Source of the DNA: Fimbriimonadaceae bacterium | GTDB lineage: Bacteria; Armatimonadota; UBA10988 | Assembly (NCBI GenBank): GCA_020850355.1 | Contig: JADZEX010000033.1 | Location: forward strand, 49,764-113,763 | DNA length: 64,000 bases | Direction of reading: 5' to 3' | Shown here: piece after piece, positions 18,341-28,339 of the stretch | Layout: each line of letters begins with the position of its first letter | Numbering within the stretch: position 1 is the first letter of the stretch | Notes under the pieces: model-generated | Database searches by the model: none | What the model saw: the letters and a program-made list of their open reading frames with translations, nothing else | What the model was told of the DNA's origin: nothing | Made by a program: the position numbers and the translations under genes

Positions 18341-18383
18341 GTTGCTCGTGCTGGCCCTGGGCGGCGGGGCGGCGCCGTGCCGA

Positions 18384-21350
18384 TCAGATGTCGCCGGCTG
18401 ACACGACCACCTGGAAGTCTACCCCCAACGACTCAAAGTGCCGTTGGCCGCAGCGAACCTTGTCGGCCTCGCTGGTGCGCAGCTTCAGGAAATCGCGCGT
18501 GCCCTTCGTCTCACGCACCATGTACAGGGCCTGCCCATTCGCTTTGACGATGGCCCAGTCCGGGTTGTACTTGCCGACCGGCGTGTCGATCTCGAACCAG
18601 CGGGGCAGCTTCACGAAGAGCTTGATGTCCTCGCGCTGGTCGAGCTGGCGCGCGAACTCGAGCTCGACTTCCGAATCATAGACCACGTGGTCGTAGATCG
18701 ACTTCGCCACCTCCAGGGCGTTGAGGTAGTTGATCAGCTCCTCGTTCTCGAACAGCACCATTTCCCACTCGGCCCGCGAACCGTGGCCGTCGATCCGCTC
18801 GTACTTGATCCCATCGACCACCAGGCGGTGGAGTTCGTGCTTCAGGATCGTGGCCACTTGGTCGAGGAAGCGCTGCGGATTCTGGAACAGCTCGTCCAGC
18901 CGACCCGACTCCGTGAGGATGCGCACGAGCGTCGAGCGGGTCAACTCGGTCTCGTTCTGAAGGTACGCGAGGATGTCTGGGACCGGCGCCCGGCTGGCCA
19001 CGCGCTCCGCAGCGGCGCTCACTGCCGTGGTCGTAATCCCGCCTCGCTGGACGTGCAGCGCGCCGGTCTCCACCTGGATCTGCGGGGCGGCGACCCGCTC
19101 CATCTGCCTGACCGCGCGCACCGCCTGCCGCACCAGGTCGTCGGTCTTGAACTCCACGCGGTAGGTGGTCTTCGGTTTGATGCGGTCCCAGAGGGCCCGG
19201 AACTCCGGGCTCAACTGCGCTTCCTTGTTGAGCACGGCTCGGCCTTCCTGCTTCTCCCGGCGGATGTGGCGTTCGATCTGGTAGGACGACAGCAGATCGA
19301 CCACGGCGGGCACCAGGTCGTGGAAGGCGTCGGGCAGCTCGATCTTGAACCCCGGCCGGCGCGGGTCGAAGGCCGGCTGGATGCGACCGTCGCGGTCGAG
19401 CATCCGCTGCTCCACCAAGGACTGGTGGATCGCTCCGGCAGCGGCGCGGCCGATGGGTTGCTCCACGCCATCCACGACCTGCACCAGCCGCGCCAGCGCC
19501 GTCAGCGGCACCTTGCCAAAGGTCACGCCGCAGTCCTCTTCGTATTCGGTCTGGAGGGCCCTGGCGAACTCTTCGTAGCTCTCGTTGGCCATCACGTACA
19601 GCCTGTTGACCGCCTCGTCGAACACCCGCGCGCCCGTTTGGTCAACCGGCAGCCGCAGCCCGCGTCCGATCTCCTGCCGCTTCTTGAGCGTGCTCTTCGT
19701 CTCATTCAGCGTGCAGATCTGGAACACGTTGGGGTTGTCCCACCCCTCGCGCAAGGCCGAGTGGCTGAAGATGAAGCGTAGGGGCTCGTCCACCGAGAGC
19801 AGCCGCTCCTTGTGGCGCATGATCAACTCATACACGTCGTCGTCGGCCTGGGTGTCGCCGCGCGTGTCCTTGTAGCCGCCCTTCTTGTCTTCGGCGAAGT
19901 AGCCGTTGTGGAGCCGCTCAGGCGGCTCGGCCAGCCACGGCAAGGCGGCGCGATAGTGCTCCTCGCGAGCGAGGGCAGCCAACTCCTGCTCGAAGGCCAC
20001 CGCGAACTTGCCGGCGGCCCCGTCGCTGCCCCGGTAGTTGGCGACGCGGTCGATGAAGAACAACGACAGCACCTTGATGCCGCGCTCCCGCACCTGCAGT
20101 TCCTTGTCCAGGTGCCTCTTGATGGTGTGGCGGATCTGCGTGCGCCAGACGTCGTCGCGCAACCCGCCGTGCTCCTGCCCTGGTGCCAGCCGGAGGCCGT
20201 TGCTGAACAGGACATACTCGTTGCCCGGCTCGGCGCTGATCTCGGCCACCTCGAAGCCCGTCTGGTAGGCGGCGCGTTCGTTCGAGAGCGAGTGAAGGTC
20301 CGCCCCTTGGGTGACGGTGCGAGTGACCTCCTTCACCTTGCCGTCGCCCTGCTCGTGGAACCTCAGCCTGGCCTTGATGCCCTTGGTGTAGTCGATCCCC
20401 TCGACCCGGACGAACGCCTCGTTGGCCGCTCCATCCGCCATGGCGCTGGCGACCACAATCTGCTTCACCAGCCGCAGCTCGAACGCTCGCACCGGATCCA
20501 GCCGGTAGACCAGGTTGTACGGGTTGCGGTGCGTCGCCGAGTAGCGCAGGGTGCAAAGCGGGTTGAGCTCCTGAATGGCCTCCTGCGACTTCTCGGTCGA
20601 ATCCACCGACTGCGGCTCGTCGATGATCACGATCGGCCGCGCCGCCTGCACGTAGTGGATCCAGGCATGGCCGTTGGCCCCGTCCTGCTCGCGGTAGATC
20701 ACGTTGCTCTTCAACTCGTCGGCGGTGCCCGTGAAGTTCTTGCGGAAGGCGTCGATGTTGATCACCATCACCTGCAAGGTCGTGCCCGTGGCAAAGTGCC
20801 GCAGCCGGTTGACCCGCCTGGCGTCGTAGACGAAGTGCTCAAAGGGTGGGTTGTTGTAGAGCGCGCCGAAGTGGTCGGCGGTGATGGCGATGTTCTTCAG
20901 CACCCCTTCGCGAATGGCCACGCTGGGAACCACAATCACGAACTTCTGGAAGCCGTAGCGGTGCCACAGCTCGAAGATGGTACGCAGGTAGACGTAGGTC
21001 TTGCCCGTGCCGGTCTCCATCTCGACGGAGAAGTGCGGCACGCGGCGCGGCTGGTTGGCGACCGGGTCGAACAACTCCCACGCCGCCAGCGGCTCCGTGG
21101 GGTCCTGCACTTCGAGGTCGTGCCGCGCCTGCACCGTGCGGGTGTTCGCGTTCAGGCGATCGGCGGCCAGCAGCAGCCGGTTGCCGACGCCCAACTCGGT
21201 GCTCTCCTGCCCCGCCAACAGCCCGCCCCAGTCGCCCGTCCGGATGATGGCGTACTCCAGCGGCCCCTGGGGCTGCCCGTCGAACAGGTCGCAGACCGCC
21301 GCCACGGCGTCGAGCTGGAACTGCTGATTCGCGTCGAACTGGAGCTTCAT
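18384..21350 (-). CDS. Type III restriction enzyme Res-like subunit (DEAD/DEAH helicase with C-terminal PD-(D/E)xK nuclease)
   Basis: VEMETGTGKTYVYLRTI (Walker A), PIVIIDEPQSVD (motif II), FSHSALREGWDNPNVFQICTLNET and RQEIGRGLRLPVD (C-terminal motifs), NPDWAIVKANGQALYMVRETKG (nuclease). Confidence 0.93.
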   Translation of the reverse strand: MKLQFDANQQFQLDAVAAVCDLFDGQPQGPLEYAIIRTGDWGGLLAGQESTELGVGNRLLLAADRLNANTRTVQARHDLEVQDPTEPLAAWELFDPVANQPRRVPHFSVEMETGTGKTYVYLRTIFELWHRYGFQKFVIVVPSVAIREGVLKNIAITADHFGALYNNPPFEHFVYDARRVNRLRHFATGTTLQVMVINIDAFRKNFTGTADELKSNVIYREQDGANGHAWIHYVQAARPIVIIDEPQSVDSTEKSQEAIQELNPLCTLRYSATHRNPYNLVYRLDPVRAFELRLVKQIVVASAMADGAANEAFVRVEGIDYTKGIKARLRFHEQGDGKVKEVTRTVTQGADLHSLSNERAAYQTGFEVAEISAEPGNEYVLFSNGLRLAPGQEHGGLRDDVWRTQIRHTIKRHLDKELQVRERGIKVLSLFFIDRVANYRGSDGAAGKFAVAFEQELAALAREEHYRAALPWLAEPPERLHNGYFAEDKKGGYKDTRGDTQADDDVYELIMRHKERLLSVDEPLRFIFSHSALREGWDNPNVFQICTLNETKSTLKKRQEIGRGLRLPVDQTGARVFDEAVNRLYVMANESYEEFARALQTEYEEDCGVTFGKVPLTALARLVQVVDGVEQPIGRAAAGAIHQSLVEQRMLDRDGRIQPAFDPRRPGFKIELPDAFHDLVPAVVDLLSSYQIERHIRREKQEGRAVLNKEAQLSPEFRALWDRIKPKTTYRVEFKTDDLVRQAVRAVRQMERVAAPQIQVETGALHVQRGGITTTAVSAAAERVASRAPVPDILAYLQNETELTRSTLVRILTESGRLDELFQNPQRFLDQVATILKHELHRLVVDGIKYERIDGHGSRAEWEMVLFENEELINYLNALEVAKSIYDHVVYDSEVELEFARQLDQREDIKLFVKLPRWFEIDTPVGKYNPDWAIVKANGQALYMVRETKGTRDFLKLRTSEADKVRCGQRHFESLGVDFQVVVSAGDI

Positions 21351-21363
21351 TGGCGATCCTCTA

Positions 21364-21448
21364 TCTCACGCAGAGACGCTGAGCCGCAGAGAGGCCGAGT
21401 CCGAATGCCGAGATTCCCATAGTCGTTCTCTGCGCCTCCCCGTGAACA
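21364..21448. repeat. Palindromic CTCACGCAGAG-type element, copy 1
   Basis: tctcacgcagagacgctgagccgcagag ... gttctctgcgcctccccgtgaaca, inverted arms; lies in the Res/Mod intergenic gap. Confidence 0.7.
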
Positions 21449-21453
21449 ACCAC

Positions 21454-23373
21454 TCACACCGTCTTGAACTTCACCACGCCCTGGCTGCGGAAGATCTGCA
21501 CGGCGTTGGTCTTGAGCTGGTCGTTGCCGGCGAAGCCCGCGTCGAGGCAGACCACCCGCTCGGGCTGCCGCTCGGCGATCGCGCGGATCAGCTCCAGCGT
21601 CAGCTCACGCTCCAGGCACAACAGCAGCCCCCCGTCAGCCACGCTGTAGACCACCTTGCCCGCCACGGTCAGCGTCTCCACCGGTGCGGTCAGGGGGAAG
21701 CCCTCCTTCAGCAGTATCTCGAACAGCAGGTCCTGCTCGCCGCGCCCCTCGCGAATGTGGTCGACGTGGAGGCTGAGTTGCTGCGCCAGCCCGTCGGCAT
21801 CGTGCGACGCGTCCGCGTCCCAGGTGGTGAAGTTGGACTGGTCGAGCTTGAAGACCCGGAATCCCAGGTCCGCCGGGGCCGGCGCCGCCTCGAACAGACT
21901 GCCCTGCGGCGCGCTCGCTTCCGGCGTCAGACGCTGGATCACCCGGCGCACCCGCTCTTTGGTGATGTCGGCGATGGTCGGGTAGTCGTCCCGGCCGGTT
22001 GGTTCGGGGAGTTGGACAAGGACGAACTTCCGGCTGCCGCCATCCGCGCGGTTATGGGCGAGCACGGCGTGGGCCGTGGTGCCCGACCCGGCGAAGAAGT
22101 CGAGGACGATATCGCCCGGCCGGGTACAGAGTTGCAGTAGTCCCGTAAGCAACTCTACGGGTTTGGGGAAGCTGAAGGGACTGCCATCGCCAAAGAGATC
22201 TTGTAGCTGCTGCGTGCCTTTTGTTGCCGTGCCGTAGGTGGCCGCATCGAACCATGACGTAGGAACCTCGCCATATTCGCGCTTCTCTCTGTAGAACACC
22301 TTGAGTTGTGGACCGGCGTTGCCAGAAGAACCGAATACAATCCGCTTGTCCGCCAACAGTTCGTGATACTTCGGTTCCTCGGTCCGCCAACACCGCCCTT
22401 TGGGCGGCATTCGCCGCTCCCCGGTATTAGGGTTGACGATCTCGTACGTCAGGTTCGGGCGGATGTTGGGCGCATCGAACGGGTCGGCTTTCCACGGGCC
22501 GCGCGGGTCGTTGTCTGGATTGGTGTACCGCGATGGGTCAACAGGCGCGGGATACGCGGCGAAACTTGGCAGTCTGTGCCACACATCGCGGTTGGTCTCC
22601 TTGAGGCGGCGGTGCTCCTTCCGCCGCACCTTCGCGTAAGCGACGAGGTACTCATGCTGAACGCTCAGATCGGTATCGCCAGCGACGGATTCCCTCGACT
22701 TCCATGGAAGTTGTGCAACCAGGTTCTCGGCGCCAAAGACCTGATCGCAGAGAAGCCGTAGATTGGCAGCCTCGCCATCATCAATGCTCACCACGACAAT
22801 CCCGTTGTCGGCGAGCAGGTTCCTCGCCAGATACAGCCGCGGGTACATCATGTTCAGCCAGTTGGAGTGGAACCGCCCGTCGGCCTCCGTGTTTGTGCTG
22901 AAGGCGCGTCCGGCGGCGTCGACCTGTCCGGTCAGCGCGAGGTAGTTGCGCAGGCTGTCGGCGTAGTCGTCGGGGTAGATGAAGTCGTGGCCGGTGTTGT
23001 AGGGCGGGTCGATGTAGATCATCTTGACCTTGCCCAGGTAGGACTTCTGGAGCAGCTTGAGCACCTCCAGGTTGTCGCCTTCGATGATCAGGTGCTCGGT
23101 GGTATCGAAGTTGACACTCTCCTCGGGGCAGGGGCGGAGGGTGGCGAGCGTCGGGGTCTGAATAGCGCGGAAGCAGTCGGCCTTGCCGGGCCAGGTCAGG
23201 CCGTAGCGCTCCTTGCCGACATCGACCATCTCACCGAGGGCCAGGCGCAGGCGGTCGAAGTCGATCTGGCCGCCTTCGGTGCGAACCTCGGGGAACAGGC
23301 GGAGCAGCTCCGCGCGCTTGTCGGCGGTGAGGTCGTGGGAGCGGAGGTCGAGGGGTTCGGGCTGGTCGTTCAT
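21454..23373 (-). CDS. Site-specific DNA (adenine-N6-like) methyltransferase, type III Mod-like
   Basis: KVKMIYIDPPYNTGHDFIYPDDY (motif IV) precedes DIVLDFFAGSGTTAHAV (motif I), i.e. beta-class order. Start set at MNDQPEP. Confidence 0.95.
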   Translation of the reverse strand: MNDQPEPLDLRSHDLTADKRAELLRLFPEVRTEGGQIDFDRLRLALGEMVDVGKERYGLTWPGKADCFRAIQTPTLATLRPCPEESVNFDTTEHLIIEGDNLEVLKLLQKSYLGKVKMIYIDPPYNTGHDFIYPDDYADSLRNYLALTGQVDAAGRAFSTNTEADGRFHSNWLNMMYPRLYLARNLLADNGIVVVSIDDGEAANLRLLCDQVFGAENLVAQLPWKSRESVAGDTDLSVQHEYLVAYAKVRRKEHRRLKETNRDVWHRLPSFAAYPAPVDPSRYTNPDNDPRGPWKADPFDAPNIRPNLTYEIVNPNTGERRMPPKGRCWRTEEPKYHELLADKRIVFGSSGNAGPQLKVFYREKREYGEVPTSWFDAATYGTATKGTQQLQDLFGDGSPFSFPKPVELLTGLLQLCTRPGDIVLDFFAGSGTTAHAVLAHNRADGGSRKFVLVQLPEPTGRDDYPTIADITKERVRRVIQRLTPEASAPQGSLFEAAPAPADLGFRVFKLDQSNFTTWDADASHDADGLAQQLSLHVDHIREGRGEQDLLFEILLKEGFPLTAPVETLTVAGKVVYSVADGGLLLCLERELTLELIRAIAERQPERVVCLDAGFAGNDQLKTNAVQIFRSQGVVKFKTV

Positions 23374-23407
23374 CGGGGGCTCCTCTTCGCGCAAAGGCGC
23401 CGAAAGG

Positions 23408-23535
23408 ACTCACGCAGAGACGCGGAGACGCAGAGACTCAAGGTTCGGCCAAGAGCAACCGTCGCGGCAGCCCCACGAGGTGAGACCCGGTGACCCCAAC
23501 CCGGACCGGCCGTTCTTTGCGCCGCCGCGTGAGTC
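23408..23535. repeat. Palindromic CTCACGCAGAG-type element, copy 2
   Basis: actcacgcagagacgcggagacgcagagact ... tctttgcgccgccgcgtgagtc; lies in the Mod/SNF2 intergenic gap. Confidence 0.65.
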
Positions 23536-23536
23536 A

Positions 23537-26422
23537 TCAGTCCAGGCTCCAACGGATGGTGAAGAGCGTCGCCTGCTCCAGGCTTTGCTCCAGACGGCGG
23601 CTGATCTCGTCGAGCAGGGCGTCCTTCTGGTGCTCAATCTCGCGGACGGCCTGGTCGTAGGCGCGCCAGGCGTCGTCGCGCTGGCCTTCGAGCGTGCGTT
23701 TGGCGCGTTGGCGCTCCAGCTTCTCGGGCAGTGTCGGCGCGAAGCGTGCGGCCTTGGTGGCTTCCTTCAGCTCCAGGTCCAAGCCGTCGAGTTCAGCCTT
23801 CAAGGCAGCGCGGCGGTCCGCCGCCCAGCGGTCGAGCTTGTCCAGCTCGGTGTCGAACCAGCGGCCGTTGCGGGCCGCCAGGTCCTCCAGCAGCGCGGCG
23901 TGTTGGTGACCGAGGGCGGCTTGGAGCGTGTCCGCCACCTCGATCGGTACGGCGAGTTGGTCCCGGGCCGCCGCCGGCAGGTCGAAGAAGCGGCGGCACT
24001 GGTCGGGCTCCAGCAGGTCGCCGCTGTCGGTGACCCCGGCGAGCACCAGCAGTTCCTCGGTCTCAAGGGCGCGGAGCACGACGCGCGTCACCGTCAACCA
24101 GCCGCGCTGGCCACGGAGCGGCGTCAGGGCCGCGATGTTGCGGCCGCTGCCCGTGTAGTTGAAGACCACCTGCGCCGGGGGCACGGCCAGGGTCTTGCCC
24201 AGTTCCAGCACGCGCTGCGCCAGCGGATGGCCGACGCGGTAGGTGTTGGCGTCGTCGACGCCCTTGCCCAGACGGTACGGCCCGGGGTGGATCCGCTCGC
24301 CCGGGAACGGGTTGGTGTGCAGCGTGAAGCGGTAGCCCGTCGGGTCGAAGTGCGCGTAGGGGTCGAGCAGATAGCGGGTGAGCAGCCACAGCCGTTCGTT
24401 GAAGCGGTCGAGCAGGTCATGGCTCTGGATGCGGACCTTCTCGACCACCTCCTGGTCGAAGTTGTCCAGGAGCAGTTCGCGGGCGTCGCGCTGGCCCGCC
24501 GCGATCTGGTCGCCGAGTTCCCGTTGGAGCTGGTCGAACTCGAACTGGATCTGCTCCGGGGTGCGGCACTGCTGGTAGATGGCGGCGATGCGCTTCTCGA
24601 AGTCGACCCCGGACTCCACCACGCCCAACACCTCGTCGCTGGCCCCGAACACGCCGTCGAACAGGCGGAACTTCTCGTCGAGCAGTTGGTAGACGCGCTG
24701 GTCGGCGGCGTTCCGGCGGTTCAGGAAGTTGACCACCACCACATCGAACTGCTGGCCGTAACGGTGGCACCGCCCGATGCGCTGCTCGATCCGCTGCGGG
24801 TTCCAGGGCAGGTCGTAGTTCACCACCAGATTGCAGAACTGCAGATTGATGCCTTCGGCGGCGGCCTCGGTGGCGATCAGGATCGCCGCGTGATCGCGGA
24901 AGTGCTCGACCAGGGCGGCGCGCATGTCGGCGCTGGGCGAGCCGCTGATCCGGTCGGTGCCGGCGTGCCGCTGCAGCCAGTGCTGGTAGATCGCCTTGGA
25001 GGCGCGGTCGGCGTTGGTTCCGTTGAATAGCATCACCCGCCCCGCGAACTCCGTCGCTTCGAGCACGCGGCAGAGATACTCCTGGGTCCGGCGCGACTCG
25101 GTGAAGATCACGGCCTTCTGCTGCAGCGTGGCCGCGCCCTGGCGTTGTTGGGCTTCGGCGGCGGCAGCGAAGCCGCGGCGGAGGGCGGTCAGCAGCACCT
25201 CGCCCTTGGAGTTTCGGACAATGGAACGCGCGAGCTGGTGGAAGCGCTGCAGGCTTTCCTTTTCCCGGCGCAGGGCGGCCAGCGCCTCGGGCGGGAGGTG
25301 GACGATCGGCCGTTGCCCCGGCCGGTCGTCGTCCTCGTCCCACTCGTCAGCCAGCTCGTCGTACTGCTCCCACTCGTCAGCCAGTTGCTGCGGAGGCTGA
25401 TCGACCGCGGCCTGCTGGTCCTCGGCGGCCTGCAGCTTCTGCACCAGGCCTGCCAGGGTGGCCGTGATGGCGTAGGTGGAAGAGGCCAGTAGCTTGCGCA
25501 AGATCAGCGTCATCAGCGAGCGCTGACTGGCGGGCAGCGCGTAGAGTTGCGCGCCTTGGAGGTAGTCGGAAACGAGGTCGTAGAGCTCCTGTTCCGCGTC
25601 GCTGGGGACAAACTCCTGCACCAGGGCGTGCCGGTTGGTGTACTTGACGTACTCCAAGACCTGGCGGCGCAGCGTCCGCTTGCACAGGGGCCGGAGGCGT
25701 TCTTTCAACTCACTGAAGTCGTCGTCGCGGCCCAACCGCGCGAAGCGCGCGCGGTAGGTGCCCAGGTCGCCGAAGGCGAACTCGTCGATGATGCTGACCA
25801 GACCGTACAGCTCGAGCAGCGAGTTCTGGAGCGGCGTGGCGGTCAACAGCACCTTCGGAAACGGCTCGACCGACTGCTTGATCGAGGCGGCGATCTTGCT
25901 GGAGCCCTTGTACACATTGCGCAGCCGGTGTGCCTCGTCGACCACCACCAGGTCCCACTTCGTCTGGCGGATGTAGGGCTCTCTGGAACGCGCGAACTGG
26001 TACGAGCAGAGCACCACGGCGGGTTGCTGGAACGGGTTGAGGTTGCCCGCCTTGATGGTCTCGTTGAAAGTGCGGGCCTCCAGAATGGCGGTCGGCAGAA
26101 AGAACTTGTCCTCCAACTCCTGGGCCCACTGCTTGCGCAGGTTGGCCGGCAGGATCACCAGCAGACGCCGTCGGCGCTCCGCCCAGTTCTGCGCCAGCAG
26201 CATCCCCGCCTCAATGGTCTTGCCCAGGCCAACTTCGTCCGCGAGGATCGCACCCTTGGAGAACGGGTTGCGGAAGGCGAACAGGGCCGCCTCGACCTGG
26301 TGCGGGTTGAGGTCGACCTGCGCATCGGCCAGCACGGTCGCGAGCTTCTCAACGCTGTCGGAGGCGTGGCGACGGGTCAGTTCGTGTGCCAGATAGGTGG
26401 CATGGTAGTTCGTTAGAGTCAT
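23537..26422 (-). CDS. SNF2-family helicase/ATPase
   Basis: GAILADEVGLGKTIEAGMLL (motif I), DLVVVDEAHRLRN (motif II), LLTATPLQNSLLELYGL (motif III), EAAAEGINLQFCNLVVNYDLPWNPQRIEQRIGRCHRYGQ (V/VI). Start set at MTLTNYHATYLAHEL; the longer track ORF is antisense to another gene. Confidence 0.93.
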   Translation of the reverse strand: MTLTNYHATYLAHELTRRHASDSVEKLATVLADAQVDLNPHQVEAALFAFRNPFSKGAILADEVGLGKTIEAGMLLAQNWAERRRRLLVILPANLRKQWAQELEDKFFLPTAILEARTFNETIKAGNLNPFQQPAVVLCSYQFARSREPYIRQTKWDLVVVDEAHRLRNVYKGSSKIAASIKQSVEPFPKVLLTATPLQNSLLELYGLVSIIDEFAFGDLGTYRARFARLGRDDDFSELKERLRPLCKRTLRRQVLEYVKYTNRHALVQEFVPSDAEQELYDLVSDYLQGAQLYALPASQRSLMTLILRKLLASSTYAITATLAGLVQKLQAAEDQQAAVDQPPQQLADEWEQYDELADEWDEDDDRPGQRPIVHLPPEALAALRREKESLQRFHQLARSIVRNSKGEVLLTALRRGFAAAAEAQQRQGAATLQQKAVIFTESRRTQEYLCRVLEATEFAGRVMLFNGTNADRASKAIYQHWLQRHAGTDRISGSPSADMRAALVEHFRDHAAILIATEAAAEGINLQFCNLVVNYDLPWNPQRIEQRIGRCHRYGQQFDVVVVNFLNRRNAADQRVYQLLDEKFRLFDGVFGASDEVLGVVESGVDFEKRIAAIYQQCRTPEQIQFEFDQLQRELGDQIAAGQRDARELLLDNFDQEVVEKVRIQSHDLLDRFNERLWLLTRYLLDPYAHFDPTGYRFTLHTNPFPGERIHPGPYRLGKGVDDANTYRVGHPLAQRVLELGKTLAVPPAQVVFNYTGSGRNIAALTPLRGQRGWLTVTRVVLRALETEELLVLAGVTDSGDLLEPDQCRRFFDLPAAARDQLAVPIEVADTLQAALGHQHAALLEDLAARNGRWFDTELDKLDRWAADRRAALKAELDGLDLELKEATKAARFAPTLPEKLERQRAKRTLEGQRDDAWRAYDQAVREIEHQKDALLDEISRRLEQSLEQATLFTIRWSLD

Positions 26423-26605
26423 CAACTCCGGCCCGCCCGGCATCGGCCGCTCGGCCCACTGCTGCTGGTCCGGCTGGCGCGACCCTGCCCACGCGGTCCC
26501 GGTTCGCGTCCGGCGGCGCGTCTCCTCCCGCCGGCGGGGCGGACGCTCTACGCCGGTTCGCCCTCCGTAGCTCGCCGCAGGAGTCACCGGCGGCGGCGCG
26601 AAGTC

Positions 26606-28339
26606 ATGGGCAGGACGAACCCGATGGACACGCCTCCCGCCGACATCCGCTATCTGCCCACCGGCTGGGCGATTCCGAAGGAGCAGTACTGCGACCAGCC
26701 TTATGTGGTCGTTTGCCGCGACGGCACCTGGGTCTGTGTGTTGACCACCGGGCGCGGCGTCGAGGGGGAGCCGGGGCAGCATGTGATCTCGACCACCTCG
26801 CGCGATCAGGGGCGGACCTGGAGCGCGCCCGTGGACATCGAGCCGGCGGCCGGGCCGGAGGCGTCGTGGGTGATGCCGCTGCTGACCGACTACGGGCGGA
26901 TCTACGCGTTCTACGTCTACAACACCCACAACCAGCGCACTGTGATCAGCGAGAGCGGGCCGATCAAGCGGGTCGACAGCTTCGGCGACCTGATGTGCAA
27001 GTGGAGCGACGACCAGGGGCAGAGCTGGTCGGCCGAGCGGATCGCGGTGCCGATCCGCGAGTTCGCCTGCGACCGGCGCAACGTCTACCAGGGCCGGGTG
27101 CGCTTCTTCTGGGGCGTCGGCAAGCCCTGGACCGACCGCGGGCAGGCCTTCATCGGCCTGTCGAAAGTACACGGCTTCGGGTACGGCTTCTTCACCGGCA
27201 CCGAGGGGATCTTCCTGCGCTCCGACAACGCCCTTACCGAGCGGGATCCGCACCAGGTGGTCTGGCAAACGCTGCCCGACGGTGACGTCGGGCTGCTGTC
27301 GCCGCTGGGGCCGATCGCCGAGGAGCATAACGGCGTCGCGCTCAGCGACGGGTCGCTCTACTGCACCTATCGCACGATCGATGGCTGGCCCTGCCACGCC
27401 TACAGCCGCGATGGCGGGCACACCTGGACGCCGCCCGAGTACATGACTTACTCCCCCGGCGGTCGACGCGTGCGCCACCCGCGGGCAGCCAACTTCGTCA
27501 AGAAGGCGGCCAATGGCAAGTACCTCTACTGGTTCCACAACCACGGCGGCAAGTGGTACGACGACCGCAACCCGGTCTGGGTGCTCGGTGGCGTCGAGCG
27601 CGACGGGCTGCTGCACTGGTCGCAGCCGGAAGTGCTGCTGTACGACGACGACCCGCGGGCCCGGATGAGCTATCCCGACTTCATCGAGGACCAGGGCAAG
27701 TACTACTTCACCGAGACTCGTAAGGACATCGCGCGGGTGCATCCGGTGGACCCCGAGCTGCTGGAAGGGCTCTGGAACCAGGAGACCGCGGCGACGGTGG
27801 CCAGCAAGGGGTTGGTGGTGGACCTGGCGGGCGACGCCTGCGGCCCGAATGCCAAAGCCCCGGCGCCGCGGCTGGGCGACTTCGAGAAGCGGGCCGGCCT
27901 GGCCGTCGACTGCTGGGTGCGCTTCCGCGACCTCACCGCGGGGCAGGTGTTGGTCGATGCCCGCCGGCCGAGCGGCAAGGGCTGGGCGTTGGTAACAACC
28001 AGCGACGGCACGTTCGGCGTGGTGCTGAGCGACGGTCGCACACGGGCCAGTTGGGACGCGGATCCAGGGACGGTGACGCCAGGCAAGTGGCACCATGTGG
28101 CGGTGATCGTCGACGGTGGCCCGAAGATCATCTCGTTCGTGGTCGACGGTGTGTTCTGCGACGGCGGCGAGGTGCGGCAGTTTGGCTGGGGGCGCTTCAG
28201 CCCCCATCTGCGCGAGGTGAACGGCGACGAGCACCTGACGGTGGCGCCGCGGCTGCACGGCGAGTTGGCGCGGCTGCGGGTCTACAACCGGCTGCTGCGG
28301 ACCGCCGAGGCGGTCAGCAACTACCGCGCCGGGCGATGA
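26606..28339 (+). CDS. Sialidase-like beta-propeller protein with C-terminal LamG/concanavalin-like domain
   Basis: STTSRDQGRTWSAP, WSDDQGQSWSAE, YSRDGGHTWTPP Asp-box-like motifs; C-term WALVTTSDGTFGVVLSDGR...PGKWHHVAVIVDGGPKIISFVVDG. Confidence 0.85.
   Translation: MGRTNPMDTPPADIRYLPTGWAIPKEQYCDQPYVVVCRDGTWVCVLTTGRGVEGEPGQHVISTTSRDQGRTWSAPVDIEPAAGPEASWVMPLLTDYGRIYAFYVYNTHNQRTVISESGPIKRVDSFGDLMCKWSDDQGQSWSAERIAVPIREFACDRRNVYQGRVRFFWGVGKPWTDRGQAFIGLSKVHGFGYGFFTGTEGIFLRSDNALTERDPHQVVWQTLPDGDVGLLSPLGPIAEEHNGVALSDGSLYCTYRTIDGWPCHAYSRDGGHTWTPPEYMTYSPGGRRVRHPRAANFVKKAANGKYLYWFHNHGGKWYDDRNPVWVLGGVERDGLLHWSQPEVLLYDDDPRARMSYPDFIEDQGKYYFTETRKDIARVHPVDPELLEGLWNQETAATVASKGLVVDLAGDACGPNAKAPAPRLGDFEKRAGLAVDCWVRFRDLTAGQVLVDARRPSGKGWALVTTSDGTFGVVLSDGRTRASWDADPGTVTPGKWHHVAVIVDGGPKIISFVVDGVFCDGGEVRQFGWGRFSPHLREVNGDEHLTVAPRLHGELARLRVYNRLLRTAEAVSNYRAGR

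Noticed and set aside
21454-23373. Phase-variable mod gene (phasevarion)
   Set aside because: No long homopolymer or simple-sequence repeat was seen in or just upstream of the mod gene.
18384-26422. Complete DISARM or BREX system
   Set aside because: Only a SNF2-like ATPase, a Mod-like methyltransferase and a type III Res-like protein are present. No DrmA/DrmB/DrmC-like or BrxC/PglZ-like genes were recognised within the window.
26423-28258. N-terminal extension of the 1573-aa ORF containing the SNF2 helicase
   Set aside because: Extension is antisense to the sialidase-like gene and has no helicase-related content; a conserved-looking start exists at 26422.
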